From NCBI GenBank assembly GCA_018676385.1, contig JABHEX010000117.1:1-15205 (forward strand): a DNA stretch of 15,205 nucleotides. Reading direction: 5' to 3'. The notes below the pieces were generated by a model. It was given only the letters and a program-made list of their open reading frames with translations. It was not told the DNA's origin and made no database searches. Of this stretch, positions 6,867 to 14,055 are shown one piece after another. Origin of the DNA: Akkermansiaceae bacterium (lineage in GTDB: Bacteria > Verrucomicrobiota > Verrucomicrobiia > Verrucomicrobiales > Akkermansiaceae). The position numbers and the translations under genes were made by a program. The first letter of the stretch is position 1; the number at the start of each line of letters is the position of its first letter.

Positions 6867-7244
6867 TTATTGAGTAAGTGCCTGACGCCATGATGGTGCA
6901 AGATCAACTGGGTTACCATCATCATCAATCCGCACACATTTCGTCAGCCCACTAGCTATCGGGCGTTCATTACAACTCACAGAAAACGCCCACGTAATAG
7001 AGCTCACACCAATCTTGTCAGGCGCGATTGTAATTTCCGCAACATCAGCAAGACGTAATGGCGATACAAAATCACAGTCTACATGCACCCGTGGCCAGCC
7101 ACCATCACCCAATAATGGGATACCAGCTTTAACCAAAAAATCATGCTCCGCCTCCTCAGTGTAACACAGGAGCTTAGAAAAATGCACTACACCCGCAGCA
7201 TCGGTGTCAGCAAAGTGGACGAGGCGATGGTAGGTATGTTTCAT
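6867..7244 (-). CDS. Hotdog-fold acyl-CoA thioesterase, DHNA-CoA thioesterase-like
   Basis: A 125-residue single-hotdog thioesterase of the 4-hydroxybenzoyl-CoA thioesterase family, acting in the cytoplasm to hydrolyse an acyl-CoA (or acyl carrier protein) thioester. The family motif is FADTDAAGVVHFSKLL (11-26); D15 aligns with the catalytic aspartate of the Pseudomonas enzyme. The DTDAAGVV form followed by a conserved glutamate (E30 or E31) resembles cyanobacterial and plant 1,4-dihydroxy-2-naphthoyl-CoA thioesterases of phylloquinone/menaquinone synthesis, so a role in menaquinone synthesis is plausible. A housekeeping fatty acyl thioesterase is equally possible, given that it starts 11 bases after fabF. 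It converges on the glutaminyl cyclase gene with only 14 bases between stops and no clear terminator. Confidence 0.85.
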   Translation of the reverse strand: MKHTYHRLVHFADTDAAGVVHFSKLLCYTEEAEHDFLVKAGIPLLGDGGWPRVHVDCDFVSPLRLADVAEITIAPDKIGVSSITWAFSVSCNERPIASGLTKCVRIDDDGNPVDLAPSWRQALTQ

Positions 7245-7255
7245 GCCCCAAGTAT

Positions 7256-8503
7256 TTAATCTATTTCCCTAACTAGTACGCTAGCATTGTGGCCGCCAAA
7301 ACCAAATGAGTTACTTAGTGCGCTTTTAACTTTTACCTCGCGGGCAGTATTCGGAGTGTAATCCAAATCACACTCAGGATCTTGGTTTTCCAAGTTAATT
7401 GTCGGCGGGATAACGTTGTCTTTTATTGCCATCAAACAGGCGGCAAGCTCGACACCACCAGCCGCACCAAGCAGGTGGCCTGTCATCGATTTGGTGGAAC
7501 TAACAATCAAATCATCTGTAGCATGGCTACCGAAGCTTTTCTTGATAGCCTTAGTTTCACAAATATCACCAAGCGGAGTAGACGTTCCGTGAGCATTTAC
7601 ATATGTGACATCTTCTGGGTTCATACCAGCGTGTTTAAGCGCCATGTCCATACAGCGTGCCGCACCGAGCCCCTCAGGGTGAGGCGACGTCATATGGTAT
7701 GCATCACCGCTGACACCATAGCCGGCAAGTTCCGCATAAATCGTTGCTCCGCGTTTCTTAGCGTGCTCATATTCTTCGATAACTACAACACCAGCACCTT
7801 CACCCATCACAAAACCATCGCGCCCCGTGTCAAACGGCCGCGAAGCTCGCTCGGGCTCGTCATTCCGCGTGCTCAGTGCCTTCATATTACTGAAACCAGA
7901 CATACCCATTGGTAACACACTCGCCTCAGCACCACCGCACACAAAAGCATCAGCATCACCAAACTTAATCATACGCCATGCCTCACCAATATTGTGATTT
8001 GCCGTCGCGCAAGCAGTAACAATCACCATATTAGGGCCACCAAATCCATACTCCATCGATAAAATACCACTTCCAATGTTAGAAATCATCATTGGTATCA
8101 CAAACGGAGAAACACGAGACGCTCCACGCTTTAGAAGCTTTTCATGTTCATTCTCCAGGGTGCCTAAACCACCAATACCGCTGCCAACCATGACCCCAAC
8201 GCGCTCACGGTCTACAGACTCGTCATCAATCCCCGAATCAGTAATCGCCATTTTAGATGCCGCAACAGCGAACTGCGCATATCGATCAGCCCGACGTGCG
8301 TCTTTGTGATTGTTAAACCACGGACCTGCATCGAAACCTTTCACCTCACCTGCTATTTTGCATGGGTAGGCCTCTGGATCGATTAAAGTCACAGGACCAA
8401 CACCGCTTTTCCCTGCCTTGAGACCATCCCAGGTGCTCTGCAGGTCATTTCCAAGGGGGCTAAGCACCCCAACTCCTGTGATGACTACTCGACGATCGTT
8501 CAT
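7256..8503 (-). CDS. fabF: 3-oxoacyl-[acyl-carrier-protein] synthase II
   Basis: Cytoplasmic condensing enzyme of type-II fatty acid synthesis. It joins malonyl-ACP to a growing acyl-ACP with release of CO2. The thiolase-fold landmarks are all in place across 415 residues: VVITGVGVLSPLG at the start, TACATANHNIGEA with nucleophile C165, ASRPFDTGRDGFVMGEGAG, VNAHGTSTPLGD with H305, KSMTGHLLGAAGG with H343, and a terminal NSFGFGGHNA. Length and start match E. coli FabF. Unlike the common arrangement, acpP does not precede it. Instead there is an extended -10 promoter about 120 bases upstream and a 35-codon reading frame ending 9 bases before the ATG. A thioesterase gene follows after 11 bases. 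No Shine-Dalgarno is visible. Confidence 0.95.
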   Translation of the reverse strand: MNDRRVVITGVGVLSPLGNDLQSTWDGLKAGKSGVGPVTLIDPEAYPCKIAGEVKGFDAGPWFNNHKDARRADRYAQFAVAASKMAITDSGIDDESVDRERVGVMVGSGIGGLGTLENEHEKLLKRGASRVSPFVIPMMISNIGSGILSMEYGFGGPNMVIVTACATANHNIGEAWRMIKFGDADAFVCGGAEASVLPMGMSGFSNMKALSTRNDEPERASRPFDTGRDGFVMGEGAGVVVIEEYEHAKKRGATIYAELAGYGVSGDAYHMTSPHPEGLGAARCMDMALKHAGMNPEDVTYVNAHGTSTPLGDICETKAIKKSFGSHATDDLIVSSTKSMTGHLLGAAGGVELAACLMAIKDNVIPPTINLENQDPECDLDYTPNTAREVKVKSALSNSFGFGGHNASVLVREID

Positions 8504-8512
8504 ATGGTAATT

Positions 8513-8620
8513 TCAGTGAATTGCTAACTCCATCGTGCATTCGGAAGTGACGTGGAGATGAATGCCATTATCCCGCAGAAGATTTAAAGTGCAAGCCCCA
8601 TCCCACCGAAACTCCGGCAT
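8513..8620 (-). CDS. Possible 35-codon small protein or leader peptide before fabF
   Basis: An ATG at 8620 opens a frame of 35 codons ending in TGA at 8513-8515, just 9 bases before the fabF start. The product would begin MPEFRWDGACTLNLL and end MELAIH. It is soluble and contains two cysteines. It starts within a few bases of the start point predicted from the extended -10 promoter at 8625-8633, so it would be translated from the very 5' end of the message. No homologue is recognised, and an open frame of this length can arise by chance. What favours it is the tight fit between promoter and fabF. It may be a leader controlling fabF translation, a real microprotein, or nothing. Confidence 0.22.
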   Translation of the reverse strand: MPEFRWDGACTLNLLRDNGIHLHVTSECTMELAIH

Positions 8621-8624
8621 CAAA

Positions 8625-8654
8625 ATTATAACAGCCATAGCCCGAAATACCTAA
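8625..8654 (-). promoter_or_regulatory. Extended -10 promoter for fabF and the thioesterase gene
   Basis: On the minus strand TGTTATAAT forms a perfect -10 hexamer with the extended TG element. A weak -35-like TTAGGT lies 18 bases further upstream. Extended -10 promoters tolerate a poor -35. Transcription would start near 8618, leaving a leader of about 115 bases before fabF. It sits directly after the stop of the zinc-ribbon gene, so fabF can be transcribed separately from the RND/ExbB cluster upstream. Confidence 0.48.
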
Positions 8655-8658
8655 GCAG

Positions 8659-8901
8659 TCAGCCAAGGCGACGAGATTTACCCCGTTCGTTCATACTTCC
8701 ACATTCTAGACACTTAGAAAGTTTGTTCCGTGATTTGTCTTCGTAGAGATATCCACAAATCCGGCAACACACGATTTGTTGCCTCATACTGCGCATTCGA
8801 GCATGATGCTTCACCCCAGCCAGTAGCGATACCACGGCAATGATTACCATGGGGACACCAATTACCCATAGCAGGAAGTCTTCCATGGTCATGTTGATCA
8901 T
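8659..8901 (-). CDS. Tiny membrane protein with a C-terminal zinc ribbon
   Basis: An 80-residue protein: a short N-terminus, one membrane helix at about 9-30 (FLLWVIGVPMVIIAVVSLLAG), a basic linker (KHHARMRSMRQQ), and a C-terminal zinc ribbon. The ribbon has CRIC at 46-49 and CLEC at 64-67, 14 residues apart, and ends in a basic tail (GKSRRLG). It is probably anchored in the inner membrane with the ribbon in the cytoplasm. I chose the ATG at 8901, four bases after the upstream stop; longer in-frame starts would run through the preceding gene and add unconvincing sequence, and ATGs at 8892 and 8886 are alternatives. It is the last gene of the ExbB/ExbD-like series. No known family is recognised; an assembly or regulatory role for that module is inference from context only. 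Confidence 0.68.
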   Translation of the reverse strand: MINMTMEDFLLWVIGVPMVIIAVVSLLAGVKHHARMRSMRQQIVCCRICGYLYEDKSRNKLSKCLECGSMNERGKSRRLG

Positions 8902-8905
8902 CAGC

Positions 8906-9727
8906 TTATTTCTCGCGTGTAACTTTGATTTGTAATTGTAGTTCTCCGAACACGACCCCTGATTGTTCTGATGGTTTAAAGTGCTGTGCACGAACCCACA
9001 CGGCAAGACCTTTCTGGAGATCGGTAGCGCGGGTCGTACCCATAGAACCACCGGGCAGTGGCACACAACTACGCACAACTCCCTGTTCATCAACACTCAG
9101 CATGAAGCGGAATGATTGACCAAACCAATCCTCGGCCACTAGATTCGCTGGCAGTATCCATTCAGGTAGAATTAATCGTTCATTAAGTTTACCCTCAACA
9201 GTCACAATACCCCTAACAAAAAGTTCTGACCCAGTGGGTTTTTGCAATATTTCCAGATCCCGCCACCAATGATGCATAAACCCGCTGACCAAACCTGCAC
9301 CTGAATCAAGAATTGGTGTTAGCTGTGTATATTTGTTAGACCGAGGAGGCAACTCCCGCAGAGCAGGCTGGTATTCCCAAGCCTTACCCATAATAGAATC
9401 AGCCATTTTGGCGACTCGCTGATTTGTCGCTGAATCATAGGCGGGATCCCACCTTGAAGGAAATGGCGATTTCTCTTCGATTTGCATCATTAGTTTGCGG
9501 CAATTGGGGTCATCCTCATTGAGCATAACAAGGGTGCTCGTCCGCTTGGAAATGAGCGGTTGCTTGGGGCCTTCAACACGGACAGCATAGGCAATAAATC
9601 CGAAACAGCCCACGGCGACCATCACAGCATAGAACTTCGCCATGTAGTGTTTTTTAGCTCCGCGCCAATGGAATACCAACCCAGCATCCCGATCACGCAA
9701 TTGCTTTTTTTTTCTGAGGAAATACAC
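8906..9727 (-). CDS. Single-span membrane protein with a TonB-like C-terminal domain
   Basis: A 273-residue protein with a basic N-terminal stretch, one membrane helix at about 30-48 (AKFYAVMVAVGCFGFIAYAV), and a long periplasmic part. The last ~65 residues follow the pattern of the TonB C-terminal domain: FRFMLSVDEQGVVRSC, a predicted helix with LAVWVRAQHFKPS, and a final strand GELQLQIKV. No proline-rich spacer typical of TonB is present; the middle instead contains an acidic/aromatic region (WDPAYDS, HHWWRDLEIL). It follows the ExbD-like gene by 7 bases and precedes the zinc-ribbon gene by 4. By context it may be the force-transmitting third subunit of the ExbB-ExbD pair. The start at 9727 is GTG; an ATG at 9643 would keep the helix and is a fair alternative. 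Confidence 0.62.
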   Translation of the reverse strand: MYFLRKKKQLRDRDAGLVFHWRGAKKHYMAKFYAVMVAVGCFGFIAYAVRVEGPKQPLISKRTSTLVMLNEDDPNCRKLMMQIEEKSPFPSRWDPAYDSATNQRVAKMADSIMGKAWEYQPALRELPPRSNKYTQLTPILDSGAGLVSGFMHHWWRDLEILQKPTGSELFVRGIVTVEGKLNERLILPEWILPANLVAEDWFGQSFRFMLSVDEQGVVRSCVPLPGGSMGTTRATDLQKGLAVWVRAQHFKPSEQSGVVFGELQLQIKVTREK

Positions 9728-9734
9728 GCTGTTA

Positions 9735-10157
9735 TTATTTGTTAACCACGGGCTTGTAAAGTAAACCGCAGTTCAGACCCATAGTTTTGATCCTATCGAT
9801 AATTTCTTTTTCCACCCCACTGGGCACACTAACATCAGATTTCAACACTGCAGTCGTAATGCTTTCACCACCTTCCTCATTGCGCAAGCGCTTTACCTCC
9901 TCCTCTAACTTGGCTATAGGGATACGCTTTTTATTCACCCAAAGTGGCCTATTTTGACCTGCCCCCAAAGTGATAACTATTGGGTTCTCCATCTGCTCGT
10001 AGCGCCACGTAGACTCATGTAATTTGACCTCTATCCCTGTCTGCTGTACGAACGACGGGCCCAACAAGGGGAACACCAGCACCAGAGCGATAACATCAAG
10101 TGCCGGAAGCGTATGGAGAAAACCGGGTTTAGCAGGTAATGTCAGCTGAAGTTTCAT
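9735..10157 (-). CDS. ExbD/TolR-like protein
   Basis: A 140-residue inner-membrane protein with the ExbD/TolR layout: a short cytoplasmic N-terminus, one membrane helix at about 18-37 (LPALDVIALVLVFPLLGPSF) and a periplasmic domain. D21 at the start of the helix matches the protonatable aspartate that carries protons in ExbD (D25) and TolR (D23). The periplasmic part ends in a short domain (SDVSVPSGVEKEIIDRIKTMG) like the TolR/ExbD C-terminal fold. Sequence similarity outside the helix is low, so the family call rests on architecture, the aspartate and position directly after an ExbB-like gene. The 56-base gap upstream includes a 13-codon frame (ATG near 10196) whose TGA overlaps this ATG, a possible coupling device. 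AGAG lies 6 bases before the start. Confidence 0.75.
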   Translation of the reverse strand: MKLQLTLPAKPGFLHTLPALDVIALVLVFPLLGPSFVQQTGIEVKLHESTWRYEQMENPIVITLGAGQNRPLWVNKKRIPIAKLEEEVKRLRNEEGGESITTAVLKSDVSVPSGVEKEIIDRIKTMGLNCGLLYKPVVNK

Positions 10158-10213
10158 TTTTTACTCTTTGCCTTGTCGGATATTTCTCTCAGCATAGCAG
10201 GATAAGATACCAC

Positions 10214-10831
10214 TTATGCCTTATCGCGAGCATCACAGATGATGTTGACCACCTCAATACCAGCACGCTCAATACGATGCACCATGCGCTTCACTCTCCC
10301 GTAAAAAAATAGATAAAAAAGATACACAGGGACTGCAACTGCCAAGCCCAGCCCTGTGGTGATCAAACTCTCATAAACACCTCCAGCCATATCTGCAGGT
10401 GAAGCGAATCCCTTTTCCTCACTCACAGCGAGAAAGGTTTTAACCAATCCGCTTACAGTGCCTAACATTCCAATCAATGGAGCAACCAATGCAACTCCAT
10501 AAAGAGCACGCAGATTACGCTCCATTCTTGGGACTTCAAGTTGTCCGGCTTCCTGAGCTACATCACGTAGATCACGGCGTGGTAAATTTTTTCGTGATAG
10601 CACAGCATGCACCACACGAGCCGTAGGCCCCGGCGCTCGTGCTGCCTCATGCACAGCCTCAGCAAACTCACCTTTTGCAATATGGTTTGCCAACCCAAGT
10701 AGCAAGTCCCCCACGTTGATACGCACTTTTTGGAAAAAGAAAGCTCTCTCCAGAACCAATAGCATTCCAACGAATGCCAGTGCCACCAGCACCCATACGA
10801 ATGGACCACCTTGCTCTACTAGCTGTAACAT
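10214..10831 (-). CDS. MotA/TolQ/ExbB family proton-channel protein
   Basis: A 205-residue inner-membrane protein with the three-helix ExbB/TolQ topology: helix 1 at about 11-31, a cytoplasmic loop of ~75 residues, helix 2 at about 108-131 with APLIGMLGTVSGLVKTF, and helix 3 at about 155-177 with ESLITTGLGLAVAVPVYLF. The conserved polar residues of the channel are present: T125 in helix 2, and E155 and T158/T159 in helix 3. With the ExbD-like subunit it should form a pentamer-dimer motor that turns proton flow into movement of a periplasmic partner. ExbB, TolQ or a third specialised version cannot be told apart from sequence alone. No tolB, pal or classical tonB is next to it. It begins 70 bases after the RND permease gene. 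Confidence 0.92.
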   Translation of the reverse strand: MLQLVEQGGPFVWVLVALAFVGMLLVLERAFFFQKVRINVGDLLLGLANHIAKGEFAEAVHEAARAPGPTARVVHAVLSRKNLPRRDLRDVAQEAGQLEVPRMERNLRALYGVALVAPLIGMLGTVSGLVKTFLAVSEEKGFASPADMAGGVYESLITTGLGLAVAVPVYLFYLFFYGRVKRMVHRIERAGIEVVNIICDARDKA

Positions 10832-10838
10832 GAAAATG

Positions 10839-10867
10839 ATTTTACACGTTCAACGAGATAAATCCAA
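10839..10867 (-). promoter_or_regulatory. Secondary promoter candidate before the ExbB-like gene
   Basis: On the minus strand TTGGAT (-35-like, 3 of 6) and TAAAAT (-10-like, 5 of 6) are separated by exactly 17 bases. The start point would fall at or next to the ATG at 10831, suggesting a leaderless message; no Shine-Dalgarno is visible before that ATG. It would let the ExbB-ExbD-TonB-like-zinc-ribbon genes be made without the RND pump. Confidence 0.32.
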
Positions 10868-10875
10868 TTTCCAAA

Positions 10876-10893
10876 TTACTCAAAAATGAGTAA
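10876..10893 (-). terminator. Perfect 7-bp hairpin between the RND and ExbB-like genes
   Basis: TTACTCA and TGAGTAA are exact complements around a 4-base loop, 8 bases after the RND stop codon, and are followed on the minus strand by a short T run. The stem is AT-rich, so it is a weak terminator at best. It may act as an attenuator, an RNA processing or stability element, or an operator for the adjacent promoter. Confidence 0.4.
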
Positions 10894-10901
10894 AATACTA
10901 T

Positions 10902-13900
10902 CTAGTCTGCGTGCCTTATACCATATAGGTTTCGAATCGTATCTTTAATCTCCTTGGCAATCAAATAGAGGGCGGGCAGCAAAATTAAAGTGATAAGTGT
11001 AGCGAAGAGTATCCCAAATGCCAGAGAAGCAGCCATAGGCTTGAGAAACTGCGCCTGCACCTCTTTTTCAAGCAACAAGGGAGCAAGTCCGAAAAACGTC
11101 GTCAATGAAGTCAGCAAAATCGCTCGAAAGCGATCGGCCCCAGCTTGGCGACATGCGTTAAACGCAGTCATTCCCTCTTTTCTCAAATCATCAACCCGAC
11201 AAATCAGCACAAGCGAGTCGTTCACCACCACACCGGAAAGCGCAAGAATACCAAACACAGAAAGTATGGAGACTGGAATATCCATAATGTAATGCCCTAA
11301 TAAGGCACCTATAATACCAAAAGGTATCACCGACATAATAATCAATGGCTTCGCATAACTCTTGAGCGGGATTGCGATCAGGACGTAGATAAAGACTATG
11401 GAAAAAACGAAACCTATCAAAAGGGACTTCATCGACTTCGCTCGTTGCTCTGCCTCGCCACTCTGGCTGATGGAAATATCAGGGAACTTAGCTTGCATTT
11501 TTGGGAAATAATCGGATCTCATCCGCTCAAGCACCTCTTCAGATGAGGTAATCGTCTTATCGACACGTGCCTCCACCGCAACTACCCGTTTATTATCGTA
11601 ACGCTCGATGGATGCCAACGACTCTGAATAGCGAGTTTCAGCAACTACCGTGAATGGTACAATCGTTCCATCACTATCTCGAATACGCATCTCGCGCAGT
11701 GTGTCCAGTGATTGACGCTTCTCTTTTGGGTAACGTACCATCACACGCACTTCATCGCGCCCACGTTGCACTCTTTGTGCCTCTCGTCCATAAAACGCAT
11801 CTCGAATGTTACGAGCCAGATCGCGCTCATTAAATCCTGCTGCCTGTCCTTCGGGGCTAATATTATAACGAATCTCAGGCTTACCAGAATCAAAGGTATC
11901 AAGTATGTCGTAGACGCCAGGATAGGTTGCAATGATTTCCTTCATATCATCTGCTGCAGCTTTTAGCTCATCTAGATTATCACTTTCGAGATTGATCACA
12001 ATATCCCCCCCTGGCGGACCGGCCCGAGCCGCAAATGATAACGACCGCGAGCCAGCAACAGGCCCTACTTTGTTGCGCCAATCACGAATGATTTCCTCCG
12101 TCGATAAAAACCCTCGAGACGATGAACGAGACAATTCCGCCGCAATGGCTGCTCGTGTGTTCGTGCTAGCCGACACTTGGATTTCCAAGAATGGATCGTG
12201 CCCGAACTTCTTTTTGTAGTCTTTTCCGAGATCGCGCGCATCCTGCGCAATTTTCTCTGCAGTTTTGTGCAGATATTTTACCGATTGCCCCTGATCAAGC
12301 TCCAGTAATGCGGAAACGTTATCACGATAGATATTAGGAAAAAAAACAAATCTCAATTTCCCTGCAGGGAACAGTCCAATAACCACAATGAAAATTGCAA
12401 GAAAACCAGCAATAACTGCATACCGCCATGGGATGATTGCATCAAGCACAGGCCGGTAGAACCTTTCGATCACCCACTGCAAGCCACCTGCAATATACCC
12501 TTGGAATCTTGCCCAGCTTTTAGTCAGCCAATTTTTTGGTTTTTTATGCACATCGATGTGGGCCAGATGTGAGGGCAAAATAAGCTTCGATTCAATGAGT
12601 GAGAAAATCAGACAAAAAATGACAGTGATGGCAATTTGTCCAAAGACGTTCCCCAGCCTTCCGCTAACCTGAGTCAGAGGAAGAAAGGCTGCAATAGTCG
12701 TGATCACACCAAAAGTTGCAGGCGTAACGACCTTACTGACACCGCGCACTGTAGTGTTAACCGCTGAGTCTTTGAGCTCGAGATGCTCGTCTTTTTCTTT
12801 TTCCGAGTAAATCGACTCTCCTATAACAATCGCATCGTCAACCACGATACCTAAAACAATTAAGAATCCAAAAGCTGATATGACATTCACCGAGAGATCG
12901 AGTCCCGGAATGGGGAATAGAGTAATCGCCCCAGCTAAAGAGACAGGAATCCCAATAGCGACCCAAAATGCGAGTCGCAGATTAAGAAACAACATCAGAA
13001 TCCCCAGCACTAACAGAACACCCAAACCACCGTTTTTACCCAACAGAAACAACCTATCCCTGATATTGACCGCACCGTCGAGCCAACTCGTCATTTTCAC
13101 ACCTGCCGGCAGATCTGTAAAATTTTTTACAACTTGTTGCGCTTGCTTGACCGCATTAATGATATCGTCATTACCCTCTGTGGTGATTTTTAAACTGGTC
13201 GTGGGCTGACCACGAAATCGGTTGTAATAATCCTGATCTACAAATGAATCACGCACTTCCGCTACATCACGAACATAGATCCTAGTGCCATCTGCGCTGG
13301 TTCGCACGGGGATGTTTTCAAAATCATTTTTGCGGTATGCCTGCTTACGTGAGCGCAGAGCTATATCTCCCCGCTCTGAACGAACGACTCCACCGCCAAG
13401 ATCTAGAGAATTATTAGAAACCGCTCGAGCCAGCTCATCAAAAGTCATCTCGTAATAGCGCAGTTTTTGTTCAGTTGGCTCAATAGATATCTCATAATCA
13501 CGCGAGCCAAAGGCCTCAACTTTTGATATAGCCTCTTGCCGTAACAATAGATCCCGTAACTTGCGGGCAGTCTCTTTCCTGATATCTTCTGCCACGTCAC
13601 CATACACTTCTACCCAAAGCACTTGACCACTTCGTTTTTTTTCAGTGACTACTGGTTTTTCGGCCTGTTCTGGCAAAGATGGTATAGCATCCACTTGGAT
13701 TTTAACATCACCCAACAGCTTAGTGATTGAGTAACCCTCCTTCGCCTGGATAGTCACAGTGGCCATACTATCTTTACTAACCGAACGTAAGTGATCAATA
13801 CCATCAACCGAGCCCAAGGCTTCCTCTATCTTAATTGCCACTCCCCTTTCAACATCCTCAGGCGTACCACCACGGATTGGAACTTTAACTGTAACCGTCT

Positions 13901-14048
13901 CAGCTGCGAATGCGGGAAATCCCTCTTTACGAACCGTTAAAGACGTAATGATACCTGCTCCCAAGATACTGATCATGAGAATATTCACCACCACTGGGTT
14001 TGTTGCAAACCAGGTGATAAATGGATGTTTTTCAAGGAAGTTCATCAT
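10902..14048 (-). CDS. RND-family efflux permease (AcrB-like, HAE1 type)
   Basis: A 1048-residue inner-membrane pump that uses proton flow to export a substrate through a tripartite channel. The RND pattern is complete: a first helix at about 16-37 (NPVVVNILMISILGAG), a large periplasmic domain, helices near 340-500 with the proton-relay pair D404-D405 in IVVDDAIVIGES, a second periplasmic domain, and a final helix bundle ending PALYLIAKEI. AcrB's lysine K940 in helix 10 is not conserved; the segment reads GVVVNDSLVL, offering D944 instead, as in a broad subgroup of this family. The N-terminal RKEGFPAF segment also places it away from AcrB itself. Substrate cannot be predicted. It starts 7 bases after the fusion-protein gene (two adjacent ATGs, 14048 and 14045). 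No outer-membrane factor gene is in the window. Confidence 0.94.
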   Translation of the reverse strand: MMNFLEKHPFITWFATNPVVVNILMISILGAGIITSLTVRKEGFPAFAAETVTVKVPIRGGTPEDVERGVAIKIEEALGSVDGIDHLRSVSKDSMATVTIQAKEGYSITKLLGDVKIQVDAIPSLPEQAEKPVVTEKKRSGQVLWVEVYGDVAEDIRKETARKLRDLLLRQEAISKVEAFGSRDYEISIEPTEQKLRYYEMTFDELARAVSNNSLDLGGGVVRSERGDIALRSRKQAYRKNDFENIPVRTSADGTRIYVRDVAEVRDSFVDQDYYNRFRGQPTTSLKITTEGNDDIINAVKQAQQVVKNFTDLPAGVKMTSWLDGAVNIRDRLFLLGKNGGLGVLLVLGILMLFLNLRLAFWVAIGIPVSLAGAITLFPIPGLDLSVNVISAFGFLIVLGIVVDDAIVIGESIYSEKEKDEHLELKDSAVNTTVRGVSKVVTPATFGVITTIAAFLPLTQVSGRLGNVFGQIAITVIFCLIFSLIESKLILPSHLAHIDVHKKPKNWLTKSWARFQGYIAGGLQWVIERFYRPVLDAIIPWRYAVIAGFLAIFIVVIGLFPAGKLRFVFFPNIYRDNVSALLELDQGQSVKYLHKTAEKIAQDARDLGKDYKKKFGHDPFLEIQVSASTNTRAAIAAELSRSSSRGFLSTEEIIRDWRNKVGPVAGSRSLSFAARAGPPGGDIVINLESDNLDELKAAADDMKEIIATYPGVYDILDTFDSGKPEIRYNISPEGQAAGFNERDLARNIRDAFYGREAQRVQRGRDEVRVMVRYPKEKRQSLDTLREMRIRDSDGTIVPFTVVAETRYSESLASIERYDNKRVVAVEARVDKTITSSEEVLERMRSDYFPKMQAKFPDISISQSGEAEQRAKSMKSLLIGFVFSIVFIYVLIAIPLKSYAKPLIIMSVIPFGIIGALLGHYIMDIPVSILSVFGILALSGVVVNDSLVLICRVDDLRKEGMTAFNACRQAGADRFRAILLTSLTTFFGLAPLLLEKEVQAQFLKPMAASLAFGILFATLITLILLPALYLIAKEIKDTIRNLYGIRHAD

Positions 14049-14055
14049 TCAATGG

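Noticed and set aside
7382..7915. 177-codon open frame on the plus strand
   Set aside because: Fully antisense to fabF, whose catalytic motifs are intact; the translation is basic, low in motif content and typical of a shadow frame.
8902..9096. Longer N-terminus for the zinc-ribbon gene, giving 145 residues
   Set aside because: The extension overlaps the coding 3' end of the TonB-like gene in another frame and is rich in cysteine and histidine without pattern; the ATG at 8901 gives a normal membrane-helix start.
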